This document shows, piece after piece, positions 17,600-26,140 of a DNA stretch of 64,000 nt (within the stretch, counting starts at the first letter, position 1; every line of letters starts with the position of its first letter). The stretch is from Cyclobacteriaceae bacterium (GTDB taxonomy: Bacteria; Bacteroidota; Bacteroidia; Cytophagales; Cyclobacteriaceae), in the NCBI GenBank assembly GCA_016787665.1, contig JAEUUC010000007.1:370786-434785 (forward strand), given 5' to 3'. The notes under the pieces were generated by a model, which was not told the DNA's origin, did not search any database, and was given only the letters and a program-made list of their open reading frames with translations. The position numbers and the translations under genes were made by a program.

Positions 17600-19074
17600 A
17601 GTACATCATTGCACTTGATCAGGGCACGACCAGTTGTCGCGCTATTTTGTTTGACGAGCAGGGAAAAATCTGCGGAACGGCACAGCAGGAGTTCACGCAA
17701 TTCTTCCCGCAGCCAGGGTGGGTCGAACATGATCCCATGGAAATCTGGAAAACCCAGTTGGGTGTTCTGCTTCGGGTAATATTGGAAAATCAGGTGCCGG
17801 CTCGCTCCATTGCAGCCATCGGCATCACCAACCAGCGTGAGACTACCGTGGTGTGGGATCGAAACACAGGCGAACCGGTTTATCCCGCCATTGTGTGGCA
17901 GGACAAGCGCACGGCCGTTATTTGTGAAGAACTGAAAGCAAGGGGTTTATCGGAGCATGTTCGCCAAAGTACCGGGCTGGTCATCGACTCGTATTTCTCG
18001 GCTACCAAGCTGCATTGGATATTGCGTAACGTTAAAGGCGCAGCTGAGCGGGCGGAAAGGGGAGAGCTTGCGTTTGGAACAATTGACACGTGGCTGGTGT
18101 GGAAGCTTACCAACGGCCGGCAACATGTAACCGACTACTCCAATGCATCGCGCACGATGCTGTTCGACATCCGGAAGCTGGTGTGGGATGAGCACCTGCT
18201 GAGTGAACTTAAGATTTCAAGAAGCCTCTTGCCGGAGGTGAAGCCCTCGGCATCTCCCTTCGGTGTCTGGCACTATGATGGAGTTGACATTCCGATCAGT
18301 GGAATTGCGGGCGATCAGCAAGCAGCCCTTTTTGGTCAGGCTTGCTTCGAACCTGGTATGGCCAAAAATACCTACGGCACGGGTTGTTTTATGCTGATGA
18401 ATACGGGAGCCAACATCCAGTATTCCAAGAATGGGCTGATCACCACGATTGCCTGGGGTTTGGATGGCAAAGTGGAATACGCGCTGGAAGGAAGCGTTTT
18501 TATCGCAGGTGCTGCCGTGCAATGGCTTCGCGACAGCCTGCACCTGATTGATCAATCAAAAGACTCGGAATACTTTGCAGCCAAAGCGCTTGGATCAAAT
18601 GACGTGTACGTGGTGCCGGCTTTTGCCGGGCTGGGCGCTCCGTACTGGGATATGTATGCCCGGGGCGCCATTTTTGGCCTTACCCGTGATACAGGCAAAG
18701 ACCACATCATCAAAGCAACGCTCGAATCACTCGCCTACCAATCGAAAGATATTTTGACGGCCATGGAGGAGGATGCTGGCCTGAAGTTATCGGCTCTGAA
18801 AGTGGATGGAGGGGCATGTGCCAACAACATCCTCATGCAATTCCAGGCGGATATTTTGGATACCCCGGTCGAACGCCCGGAAGTGATTGAATCAACTGCA
18901 CAGGGTGCCGCTTACCTGGCCGGTATTCAGATTGGGTTATGGCGGAAAGGGGATATCTTGAAAAACAGGCGCGTGCAGCGAACTTTCGCGCCTCAGATGA
19001 AAGAGGAAGATCGCGCCCGGCTATACCAAGGCTGGAAGAAAGCGGTGCAGCGTTCAATGAATTGGGTGGAATGA
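17596..19074 (+). CDS. glpK: Glycerol kinase
   Basis: It phosphorylates glycerol with ATP to sn-glycerol-3-phosphate, trapping glycerol that enters through GlpF. The start is the ATG at 17596, which overlaps the glpF stop (ATGA) and yields [20 protein letters not shown], the canonical FGGY N-terminus. A longer frame exists but would lie inside glpF. FGGY features include [20 protein letters not shown] and [18 protein letters not shown]. The length of 492 is normal. glpD starts 5 bases downstream. Confidence 0.95.
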   Translation: MKYIIALDQGTTSCRAILFDEQGKICGTAQQEFTQFFPQPGWVEHDPMEIWKTQLGVLLRVILENQVPARSIAAIGITNQRETTVVWDRNTGEPVYPAIVWQDKRTAVICEELKARGLSEHVRQSTGLVIDSYFSATKLHWILRNVKGAAERAERGELAFGTIDTWLVWKLTNGRQHVTDYSNASRTMLFDIRKLVWDEHLLSELKISRSLLPEVKPSASPFGVWHYDGVDIPISGIAGDQQAALFGQACFEPGMAKNTYGTGCFMLMNTGANIQYSKNGLITTIAWGLDGKVEYALEGSVFIAGAAVQWLRDSLHLIDQSKDSEYFAAKALGSNDVYVVPAFAGLGAPYWDMYARGAIFGLTRDTGKDHIIKATLESLAYQSKDILTAMEEDAGLKLSALKVDGGACANNILMQFQADILDTPVERPEVIESTAQGAAYLAGIQIGLWRKGDILKNRRVQRTFAPQMKEEDRARLYQGWKKAVQRSMNWVE

Positions 19075-19078
19075 CCTC

Positions 19079-20731
19079 ATGACGTTTTCGGCTCACCATC
19101 GCAATAGTTTTATCAATCGGCTCAAGTCGGAGACGTTTGACCTATTGGTTATTGGCGGTGGTATCACCGGGGCTGGCATTGCGCTGGATGCAGCCACCCG
19201 TGGTCTTAAAGTCGCTTTGATAGAAAAAGATGACTTTGCCTACGGCACCAGCAGCCGCTCAACCAAGTTAATTCACGGAGGTCTGCGGTACCTCAAACAA
19301 TTGGAGTTTGCTTTGGTGAAAGAGGTTGGTAGTGAACGAGCCATCGTGCACCGGCTGGCACCGCATCTGGTGGTTCCTGAAAAGATGTTGCTCCCGTTGT
19401 ATGAACGAAGGGGCCTTGGCTACTGGCTCACCTCGGTAGGCCTGAAGATCTATGACTGGCTGGCGGGTGTAAAGCCCGAAGATCAGCGTAAAATGCTTAC
19501 GCGTCAGCAGACGTTGGCGGCCGAGCCGTTACTGAAGTCGGATGGGGTTAAGGGCGGAGCGCTTTATGCGGAGTACCGCACCGATGACGCACGCCTTACC
19601 ATAGAAATCATCAAACTGGCGGTGCAACATGGGGCCTGTGCCCTTAGTTATGTAAGGGCCACGGATTTCCGTCTTGATCAGGAGAAGGTAGCAGGTGTTA
19701 AGGCAGTTAATGTCGTCTCGGGCGAGGCTATTGACATTCAGGCGACAGCCGTGGTTAATGCAGCAGGGCCCTGGGTTGATGAGTTGCGCGAAATCAACCG
19801 GTCGCGTACGGGAAAGCAGTTACACCTCACTAAGGGTGTTCACATTGTGGTGCCCTATCACCGATTACCGGTTCGTCAGGCAATCTATTTTGATGTGCCG
19901 GATGGTCGCATGATTTTTGCGATTCCCCGCGGACGTGTGACGTATATCGGTACTACCGACACGGACTATACGGGGCAGATGGATGAGGTGCAGGCCACTC
20001 ATGACGATGTTGAATACCTTCTTCATGCCGCCAATGATACGTTCCCTTCAGCTCTGCTCACCTTCGCGGATGTTGAATCGAGTTGGGCAGGTTTGCGTCC
20101 ACTCATTCATGAAGAAGGTAAGTCAGCGTCAGAACTTTCGCGTAAGGATGAAATTTTTGAGTCGCCAACCGGGCTGATTTCAATTGCGGGTGGCAAGCTT
20201 ACCGGTTACCGCAAGATGGCAGAGCGCGTGGTGGATCGGGTGGTGGATTTGTACTTCGCGAGCGCCAATTTGAAACCCTGCCAAACCAGCCGGCATAAGT
20301 TGCCCGGTGGGGATTTCGATTCGGTGGAGGATGTGATCCGAATGCAGGCCGAGCTGGCCGAAAGACTAGGCAAGCTTAACATGCGCGGCAACGAGGCGAC
20401 TAACCTCGTCCACCTGTACGGCCGGCAAGCCTGGCAAATTGTAGCCCACCTTGAAGTAAACCCGGATTGGCATCATCAACCGGAGCAGGCCTTGGTGCTG
20501 GCCAAAGCCTGGTTTGCAATCCACTTTGAGATGGCTTTATATCCCGTTGATTTTTTCGTCAGGCGAAGTGCTTTGGTATATTTCAATCATCCCAAGGCGC
20601 TGCGATATGCCGAGGCAGTTCTGGAGTTCTATGCAAATGATTTTCACTGGCCCGCTTCGGAAGTGGACAAGCAGCGCGAACTGCTTTTGAATGAAATGAA
20701 CCGCGTGGTTAACTTTAATCAATCCAAATGA
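19079..20731 (+). CDS. glpD: Glycerol-3-phosphate dehydrogenase, FAD-dependent
   Basis: It oxidises glycerol-3-phosphate to dihydroxyacetone phosphate and passes electrons to the quinone pool at the inner membrane. The N-terminus carries the FAD dinucleotide fold (LLVIGGGITGAGIALDAA) followed by YGTSSRSTKLIHGGLRYL, the GlpD signature. The length of 550 agrees with the family. It closes the glpFKD set: entry, phosphorylation and oxidation of glycerol. The stop overlaps the ATG of the DUF3179 gene, so that gene appears to be translated as part of the same operon. Confidence 0.95.
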   Translation: MTFSAHHRNSFINRLKSETFDLLVIGGGITGAGIALDAATRGLKVALIEKDDFAYGTSSRSTKLIHGGLRYLKQLEFALVKEVGSERAIVHRLAPHLVVPEKMLLPLYERRGLGYWLTSVGLKIYDWLAGVKPEDQRKMLTRQQTLAAEPLLKSDGVKGGALYAEYRTDDARLTIEIIKLAVQHGACALSYVRATDFRLDQEKVAGVKAVNVVSGEAIDIQATAVVNAAGPWVDELREINRSRTGKQLHLTKGVHIVVPYHRLPVRQAIYFDVPDGRMIFAIPRGRVTYIGTTDTDYTGQMDEVQATHDDVEYLLHAANDTFPSALLTFADVESSWAGLRPLIHEEGKSASELSRKDEIFESPTGLISIAGGKLTGYRKMAERVVDRVVDLYFASANLKPCQTSRHKLPGGDFDSVEDVIRMQAELAERLGKLNMRGNEATNLVHLYGRQAWQIVAHLEVNPDWHHQPEQALVLAKAWFAIHFEMALYPVDFFVRRSALVYFNHPKALRYAEAVLEFYANDFHWPASEVDKQRELLLNEMNRVVNFNQSK

Positions 20732-21915
20732 AAGTGAAATGGTCTTATGTGGCCAGTGTTGCCGTTATTCTGCTTCTCATTTTGCTTGAGATAAGCCGCA
20801 TCTACTACATCATGCCCTTCCCCGGCAGCCAGCGCGAAGAGTCGATTGACCTCGCGTATTGGTTGCATCAGTATGCAGGCTACGTCAGGCTCCTGCTGTT
20901 GGTGCTGGCTGCTTACCCGGTTTTCGTATTATTTAAAGCAGGTTCGCTTTCGTCCCGGGTGGTGGTCGGTATCAGTCTGGCCCTCTACCTCATGGTGTAT
21001 TACCAGGTGAACTATCGAATGTCAGCCGATCAGATGTTTCTCCAGCCAACTGAGGTTGTTCTGGCATCTGTGGACAGCAGCCGGGTCGACCGAAAAAAAT
21101 TGGTGGTGGGTGTGGTACTTCAGGGTGTAGCCCGGGCGTATCCGATCGAGATCATTGGCTACCATCATCAGGTGCGCGACACACTGGGGGGCGAGCCGAT
21201 TATGGTTACGTATTGCACGGTGTGCCGAACCGGTCGGGTGTTCAAACCTCGTGTTGATGGTAAACTGGATAACTTCAGGCTCGTGGGGATGGATTACTTT
21301 AATGCGATGTTTGAAGACAGCCGCACCGGCAGTTGGTGGCGCCAGGTGAGTGGAGAGGCCGTAGCGGGTCCACTCAAGGGCACGATGCTCGAAGAAATTC
21401 CGTCTCAACAAATGAGTTTGCTGGCGTGGATTGATCGCTATCCCCATACACTCATTCTTCAGCCCGACAAAAAGTTTTTAGACGCGTATGAAGAACTTGA
21501 ACAATATGATGAGGGAACGATAGAGGGAGGACTGGAAAGGCGCGATAGCTTGAGCTGGAAGGAAAAGTCGTGGGTAGTGGGTTTGCAGGTCGGCACTTCT
21601 TCCAAAGCATACGATTGGAATGACTTACTCGCCCAGCGGGTAATTAATGATACAGTGGGTCAAATGCCGGTGCTTGTTACGCTTGAGCCCGATAGTGTCT
21701 CCTTCCATGCATGGCAGCGCGATTCACTGTTTTTTGAGTGGAAGGAGGGTCAGCTATTCGATTCAAATACTGGCTCACGTTGGAATTGGCGTGGCCAATG
21801 CGTTGAAGGCCAACTTCTGGGTGCGAAGTTAGAATACCTGCAAGCGTATCAAGAGTTTTGGCATTCCTGGCAGACTTTTCATTCACGAACGCAACGCTAT
21901 GAGCCCGGAAAATAA
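20728..21915 (+). CDS. DUF3179 domain membrane protein
   Basis: The first 90 residues form about three hydrophobic helices (near 5-22, 47-63 and 70-88), and the rest is a large extracytoplasmic DUF3179 domain. The characteristic motif is PIMVTYCTVCRTGRVF, with its Cys-x2-Cys pair, preceded by GVARAYPIEIIGYHHQVRD. The biochemical role of DUF3179 is not established. The gene overlaps glpD at its start (ATGA) and the GH13 gene at its end (17 bases), so it is strictly embedded in the sugar/glycerol operon. The cysteines could bind a metal or redox cofactor; this is inference. Confidence 0.82.
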   Translation: MKVKWSYVASVAVILLLILLEISRIYYIMPFPGSQREESIDLAYWLHQYAGYVRLLLLVLAAYPVFVLFKAGSLSSRVVVGISLALYLMVYYQVNYRMSADQMFLQPTEVVLASVDSSRVDRKKLVVGVVLQGVARAYPIEIIGYHHQVRDTLGGEPIMVTYCTVCRTGRVFKPRVDGKLDNFRLVGMDYFNAMFEDSRTGSWWRQVSGEAVAGPLKGTMLEEIPSQQMSLLAWIDRYPHTLILQPDKKFLDAYEELEQYDEGTIEGGLERRDSLSWKEKSWVVGLQVGTSSKAYDWNDLLAQRVINDTVGQMPVLVTLEPDSVSFHAWQRDSLFFEWKEGQLFDSNTGSRWNWRGQCVEGQLLGAKLEYLQAYQEFWHSWQTFHSRTQRYEPGK

Positions 21916-23563
21916 TGCTCACCCCTGGTGGAAATATGCCGTGGTGTATCAAATCTATCCCCGTAGCTTTTATGACAGCAACGGAGATGGTATTGGCGAT
22001 CTTCGGGGTATTATCCGGAAACTCGACTATATCCGCGACCTTGGCGTGGATGCGGTGTGGCTAAACCCGATTTACCAGTCACCCCTGGATGATGGCGGTT
22101 ACGACATCAGCAACTACCGCGACATTTTACCGGAGTTTGGCACGCTTCATGATTTTGATGAACTGGTGGAGGGGCTCCACAAGCGCGGCATTCGCCTGAT
22201 TATGGATCTGGTGCTCAATCATTCATCGGATGAGCACCCTTGGTTTGTCGAGGCCCGCAGCAGCCCGACAAATCCCTACCGCGATTATTATTTTTGGAAA
22301 AAGGGAAGAGGTAGTGGACCTCCCAACAATTGGCCCTCCTTTTTTGGTGGGAGTGCCTGGGAGTTTGATCCCCAATCGAACGAATACTATCTCCATCTGT
22401 TCTCACGTAAGCAGCCTGATCTCAATTGGGAAAGCCCGAGGCTACGCCAGGAATTATATGACGTGCTGGAGTTTTGGTTGAAGCGCGGTGTAGATGGTTT
22501 GCGACTCGATGTCATCTCTGCCATTTCCAAGCGCACTGATTTTCCGGATACCGACACCCATGATTTCAATGAGACCATCCGAAAGTATTATGCCAACGGC
22601 CCGAGGCTGAAGGAGTTTATCACCGAAATGCGCCACCGGGTTCTTAACCGGTACCCGGCATGCATGACGGTGGGCGAGGGGCCTGGCATCACTCCGGAAA
22701 ATGCCTTGGAGTATTTAGATGAGCAAAACGGGCTGAACATGATCTTTCATTTTGGCCACATGTTCATGGATCAGGGGCCGGGCGGTCGGTTTGATCCTGT
22801 TGCCTGGTCACGTTCGGATTTCAAACGTGTCTTCAGCACATGGAACCGCGCGCTTGGTGAAAACGGTTGGGGTAGCGTCTTTTTGGGGAACCATGATTTT
22901 GCCCGTATGGTATCCCGTTGGGGTAACGATGGTGAGTTTTGGCGCGAGTCGGCCACGCTGCTGCTAACACTGCTACTGACGCAACGGGGCACGCCCTTCA
23001 TTTTTGCGGGCGATGAAATCGGTATGACCAACACACGGCTCTCGCGCGTAACCGATTCCCATGACATTGAGACGTTGAATGGCTGGCGCGAGGCTCAGAA
23101 AAAAGGAATGACCGAGCAGGAGTTTCTGGCGCGGGCCAACTACAGTGGCCGGGATAATGCGCGCACACCTTTTCAATGGTCGGCTGACCGGAATGGTGGA
23201 TTTACAACGGGTAACTCCTGGACCACGGTCAATTCCAACGCGCCCCTGATTAATGCCGATCGGCAGAAGGGTGACCCCGATTCCATTCTGTCGTATTTCC
23301 GCTCGTTGTTGCAGTTTCGCAAAAGTCACCCCTGCCTTTCGGTGGGTACCGTAGAGGTTGTTGACCACTTGCCGGATGAAGTGTTTGCCTATACACGCCA
23401 AATCGGTTCAGAAAAACTGTTGATTGTGCTGAATTTTTCCAACGATCCCCTTATTTTGGACGATTCATTGCTACCCGGGCCACGGTCGCGGTTGATGAGT
23501 AACTACTCCGATGCCCTGCCGAATCGATTGCGCCCGTGGGAAGCATGGATTGAACAGCTATGA
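21899..23563 (+). CDS. GH13 alpha-glucosidase (oligo-1,6-glucosidase type)
   Basis: A 554-residue cytoplasmic enzyme of the GH13 oligo-1,6-glucosidase/alpha-glucosidase subgroup; no signal peptide is present. The start WWKYAVVYQIYPRSFYDSNG is canonical. The catalytic triad is visible as Asp204 (GLRLDVIS), Glu260 (VGEGPG) and Asp333 (LGNHD). It releases glucose from the non-reducing ends of short alpha-glucosides such as isomaltose, maltose or related imported glycosides. It overlaps the DUF3179 gene by 17 bases and its own stop overlaps the ROK kinase start (ATGA), consistent with immediate phosphorylation of the released sugar. Confidence 0.92.
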   Translation: MSPENNAHPWWKYAVVYQIYPRSFYDSNGDGIGDLRGIIRKLDYIRDLGVDAVWLNPIYQSPLDDGGYDISNYRDILPEFGTLHDFDELVEGLHKRGIRLIMDLVLNHSSDEHPWFVEARSSPTNPYRDYYFWKKGRGSGPPNNWPSFFGGSAWEFDPQSNEYYLHLFSRKQPDLNWESPRLRQELYDVLEFWLKRGVDGLRLDVISAISKRTDFPDTDTHDFNETIRKYYANGPRLKEFITEMRHRVLNRYPACMTVGEGPGITPENALEYLDEQNGLNMIFHFGHMFMDQGPGGRFDPVAWSRSDFKRVFSTWNRALGENGWGSVFLGNHDFARMVSRWGNDGEFWRESATLLLTLLLTQRGTPFIFAGDEIGMTNTRLSRVTDSHDIETLNGWREAQKKGMTEQEFLARANYSGRDNARTPFQWSADRNGGFTTGNSWTTVNSNAPLINADRQKGDPDSILSYFRSLLQFRKSHPCLSVGTVEVVDHLPDEVFAYTRQIGSEKLLIVLNFSNDPLILDDSLLPGPRSRLMSNYSDALPNRLRPWEAWIEQL

Positions 23564-24480
23564 ACGACCAAAAACATCTTTGGGGGATTGACCTGGGCGG
23601 CACCAAAGCCGAGGGAGTTGTTTTGGGTCCGAAGGGCGTAAACGACATCCTTTTTCGCGACCGGGTGCCTACCGGTGCCGAGAACGGTTATCAGCACATC
23701 CTCGGCCAGATCAAAACGCTGGTTGGGTTGATGGAAAAAAAGATGGGCTACCGGCCCGCTAAGCTTGGCATTGGTACGCCCGGCACGCTGGATCCTAAAC
23801 TGGGTACCATGAAAGGCTGCAACTCGGAGTGTATGAACTTCATGCCCATGAAGGATGACCTCGAAAAACTGCTGGGCATGGAAATCGCCATTGCGAATGA
23901 TGCCAATTGTTTTGCACTGGCCGAGACTTGCCTGGGTGTGGTCGCTCAAAAGTTCCCCCATGCCCGCGTGGTGTTTGGTGTTATTATGGGTACCGGGGTA
24001 GGCGGTGGGTTGGTCGTAGACGGTCGTGCAATTGGCGGCCTTCAGGGAATAGCCGGTGAATGGGGCCATAACTTTCTGGATGACTCCGGAGGTCCCTGTT
24101 ACTGCGGAAAGTCGGGTTGTGTGGAGAAAGTTCTGGCAGGCCCGTCTCTCGAAAAGTTCTACGCCAGTATTGCGGGTGATCGAAAAAGCCTCAAGGAGAT
24201 TTATTCACTGTTTAACGCAGGAGATGCAAAGGCTGTTGAAACCATGCAACGCCTTACACACTATTTTGGTAAGGCCTTGAGCGTGATTGTCAACATTATT
24301 GATCCGGATGTTATTGTAATTGGTGGTGGTGTGGGCAACATTCCGGAGATTTATACAGACGGTGTCGAGTCAGTGAGAAAATTTGCATTCAATAATGGCG
24401 TTCTCGATACGCCCATTGTCAAGCCGATGCTGGGCGATAGTGCCGGTGTCTTTGGTGCGGCTTACCTGGTTGCCCCTTAA
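23560..24480 (+). CDS. ROK-family sugar kinase (glucokinase-like)
   Basis: 306 residues with the ROK signature: ATP-binding DLGGTKAEG at the N-terminus, ANDANCFALAE, the catalytic-region GTGVGGGLV and the zinc-binding E-x-G-H followed by CYCGKSGCVE. No DNA-binding domain is present, so this is a kinase rather than a ROK repressor. Its likely reaction is ATP-dependent phosphorylation of glucose, the product of trehalase, the glucosidases and maltose phosphorylase around it. Fructose or another hexose cannot be excluded. It is coupled to the GH13 gene by a 4-base overlap. Confidence 0.88.
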   Translation: MNDQKHLWGIDLGGTKAEGVVLGPKGVNDILFRDRVPTGAENGYQHILGQIKTLVGLMEKKMGYRPAKLGIGTPGTLDPKLGTMKGCNSECMNFMPMKDDLEKLLGMEIAIANDANCFALAETCLGVVAQKFPHARVVFGVIMGTGVGGGLVVDGRAIGGLQGIAGEWGHNFLDDSGGPCYCGKSGCVEKVLAGPSLEKFYASIAGDRKSLKEIYSLFNAGDAKAVETMQRLTHYFGKALSVIVNIIDPDVIVIGGGVGNIPEIYTDGVESVRKFAFNNGVLDTPIVKPMLGDSAGVFGAAYLVAP

Positions 24481-24489
24481 TCATGTGCT

Positions 24490-25470
24490 ATGAAGAAGAT
24501 TGCCATTCTCGGGCCTATTCCTAAAGATCACATCGTGACCCATCAGGGCGAAGAAATTCAGAAGTGGGGCTGTGTTACTCACCCTGTAATCGCGCTTTCA
24601 ACGTTGGGCGTCAGGCAATTGCAGGTGCTACCCGTTGCGCACGTCCGAAAGGGCGATCAAAAGGCAGTGAAAGAGGTGTTTAAAGGGTACCGCGGTGTTA
24701 ACCTGGCACACATTACTTCCAAGCTGGATCAGGGGGATATCATTAGCCTGAAATTTGTTGACCAAAACAACCGGCTAGAACGCCAGACGGGTTTCATGGA
24801 CCCCATTACTTCGGCTGACCTTACCCGACTCACGGATTGCAAAGCGTTTGTGTTTATACCCATCAGCGATTACGAGGTGTCGCTTGATGCGCTCATGTTC
24901 CTGAAAAAGAAAAGTAAAGGCACCATAATTTTCGATGCGCATGGACCAACTACGGCATGCCTGGCTAATGGCGAGCGACAGCGAAAGTTCTGGGTCGACC
25001 GCGATCAATGGTTGCCCTATATCGATGTATTGAAGATGAACCTGGAAGAGGCGCAAACATCGTGGTTCAAAAAGGAATATGAGGGAAATGATTTTGCGCT
25101 GAGTGAGGAGCCCGATCGCGTAAAGCTCCGTGAGTTTGCACGGCATTGCCTGAAGTTAGGTGTGAAGTGTGTTTATGTTACGGTGGACTCGCGTGGGTGT
25201 CTTGCCTATTTCAAGAAGGGCGGACGCTTGCAGGAGCATATGGTACCGGCCATCAAAGTAGGTAAGGTAATTGACACAACCGGGTGTGGCGATTCGTTTG
25301 CAGGCGGTGTTGGTTTTGCGCTTACCCAATGGCCCGGTGACTTTGTTAAGGCGGCCCGGTATGGTAACGCACTGGGGGCGCTCCGCACGCAAGGGAAAAC
25401 GTTTGCAGTATTTAAAAGTTTGGCCGAAACAGAACAAATAATCCGGCAGGGCTATATTGCCAATTCTTGA
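24490..25470 (+). CDS. PfkB-family carbohydrate kinase
   Basis: 326 residues with the C-terminal PfkB motif DTTGCGDSFAGG, whose catalytic base is Asp268. The N-terminal part (KKIAILGPIPKDHIVTHQGEE) is shorter and less typical than in ribokinase and fructokinase, so the substrate is unclear. It lies between the ROK kinase and beta-phosphoglucomutase, so a hexose or a hexose phosphate is a reasonable guess. No signal peptide or membrane segment is visible. Confidence 0.85.
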   Translation: MKKIAILGPIPKDHIVTHQGEEIQKWGCVTHPVIALSTLGVRQLQVLPVAHVRKGDQKAVKEVFKGYRGVNLAHITSKLDQGDIISLKFVDQNNRLERQTGFMDPITSADLTRLTDCKAFVFIPISDYEVSLDALMFLKKKSKGTIIFDAHGPTTACLANGERQRKFWVDRDQWLPYIDVLKMNLEEAQTSWFKKEYEGNDFALSEEPDRVKLREFARHCLKLGVKCVYVTVDSRGCLAYFKKGGRLQEHMVPAIKVGKVIDTTGCGDSFAGGVGFALTQWPGDFVKAARYGNALGALRTQGKTFAVFKSLAETEQIIRQGYIANS

Positions 25471-25480
25471 TTTCAATAAC

Positions 25481-26125
25481 GTGATTAAAGCTCTGATTTT
25501 TGATTTGGATGGCGTCATCGTAGACACGGCTCACTATCACTTTGTAGCGTGGCAGCGGTTGGCGCGGGAGCTGGGAATTGATTTCACCGAGAAAGACAAT
25601 GAGCGTTTAAAGGGCGTGAGCCGAATGCGTTCGTTGGAGATCATCTTGGAAATCGGTAACCGGCAAATGTCGGAAAGCGAGAAGGAACGGTTGGCAACCC
25701 GAAAGAATGCCTGGTTTGTTGAGTATATTCAGAATGTTAAGCCGGATGAGATATTTCCGGGTGTAAAGGAGATGATTCAAACCTGTAAAGCAGCGGGGTT
25801 CAGGGTAGCGCTCGCTTCCAGCAGCAAGAACGCCCGTACGGTGTTGCGCAATCTTAAAGTCGAAGATTTGTTTGAAGGATTTGTGGATGGGAACATGATC
25901 ACCCACTCCAAGCCAAACCCGGAGATATTTCTAAAGGCGGCCGCCCAATTGGGCGTGGAACCGCAGCATTGTGTGGTGTTTGAAGACGCGGAAGCCGGAG
26001 TAGAGGCAGCGCTGGCAGCCGGCATGAAGTGCGTGGGGGTGGGTTCTCCCGAGAATGTGGGCAAGGCTAATCAAATTGTCAAGAATACAGCTGATTTCAA
26101 ATTGGCCGATTTGGCCGGCTGGTAA
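25481..26125 (+). CDS. pgmB: Beta-phosphoglucomutase (HAD superfamily)
   Basis: It interconverts beta-D-glucose-1-phosphate and glucose-6-phosphate. The GTG start at 25481 gives MIKALIFDLDGVIVDTAHYHF, with nucleophile Asp8 and acid/base Asp10, and a length of 214 that fits the family; an upstream TTG at 25457 would overlap pfkB. The cap domain starts with the YHFVAWQRLARELGI helix typical of this enzyme, and later HAD motifs (LASSSKNA, HSKPNPEIF, FEDAEAG) are intact. It is followed 15 bases later by maltose phosphorylase, whose product is its substrate, the classic two-enzyme maltose pathway. Confidence 0.92.
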   Translation: MIKALIFDLDGVIVDTAHYHFVAWQRLARELGIDFTEKDNERLKGVSRMRSLEIILEIGNRQMSESEKERLATRKNAWFVEYIQNVKPDEIFPGVKEMIQTCKAAGFRVALASSSKNARTVLRNLKVEDLFEGFVDGNMITHSKPNPEIFLKAAAQLGVEPQHCVVFEDAEAGVEAALAAGMKCVGVGSPENVGKANQIVKNTADFKLADLAGW

Positions 26126-26140
26126 ACGGTAATAAAGATT

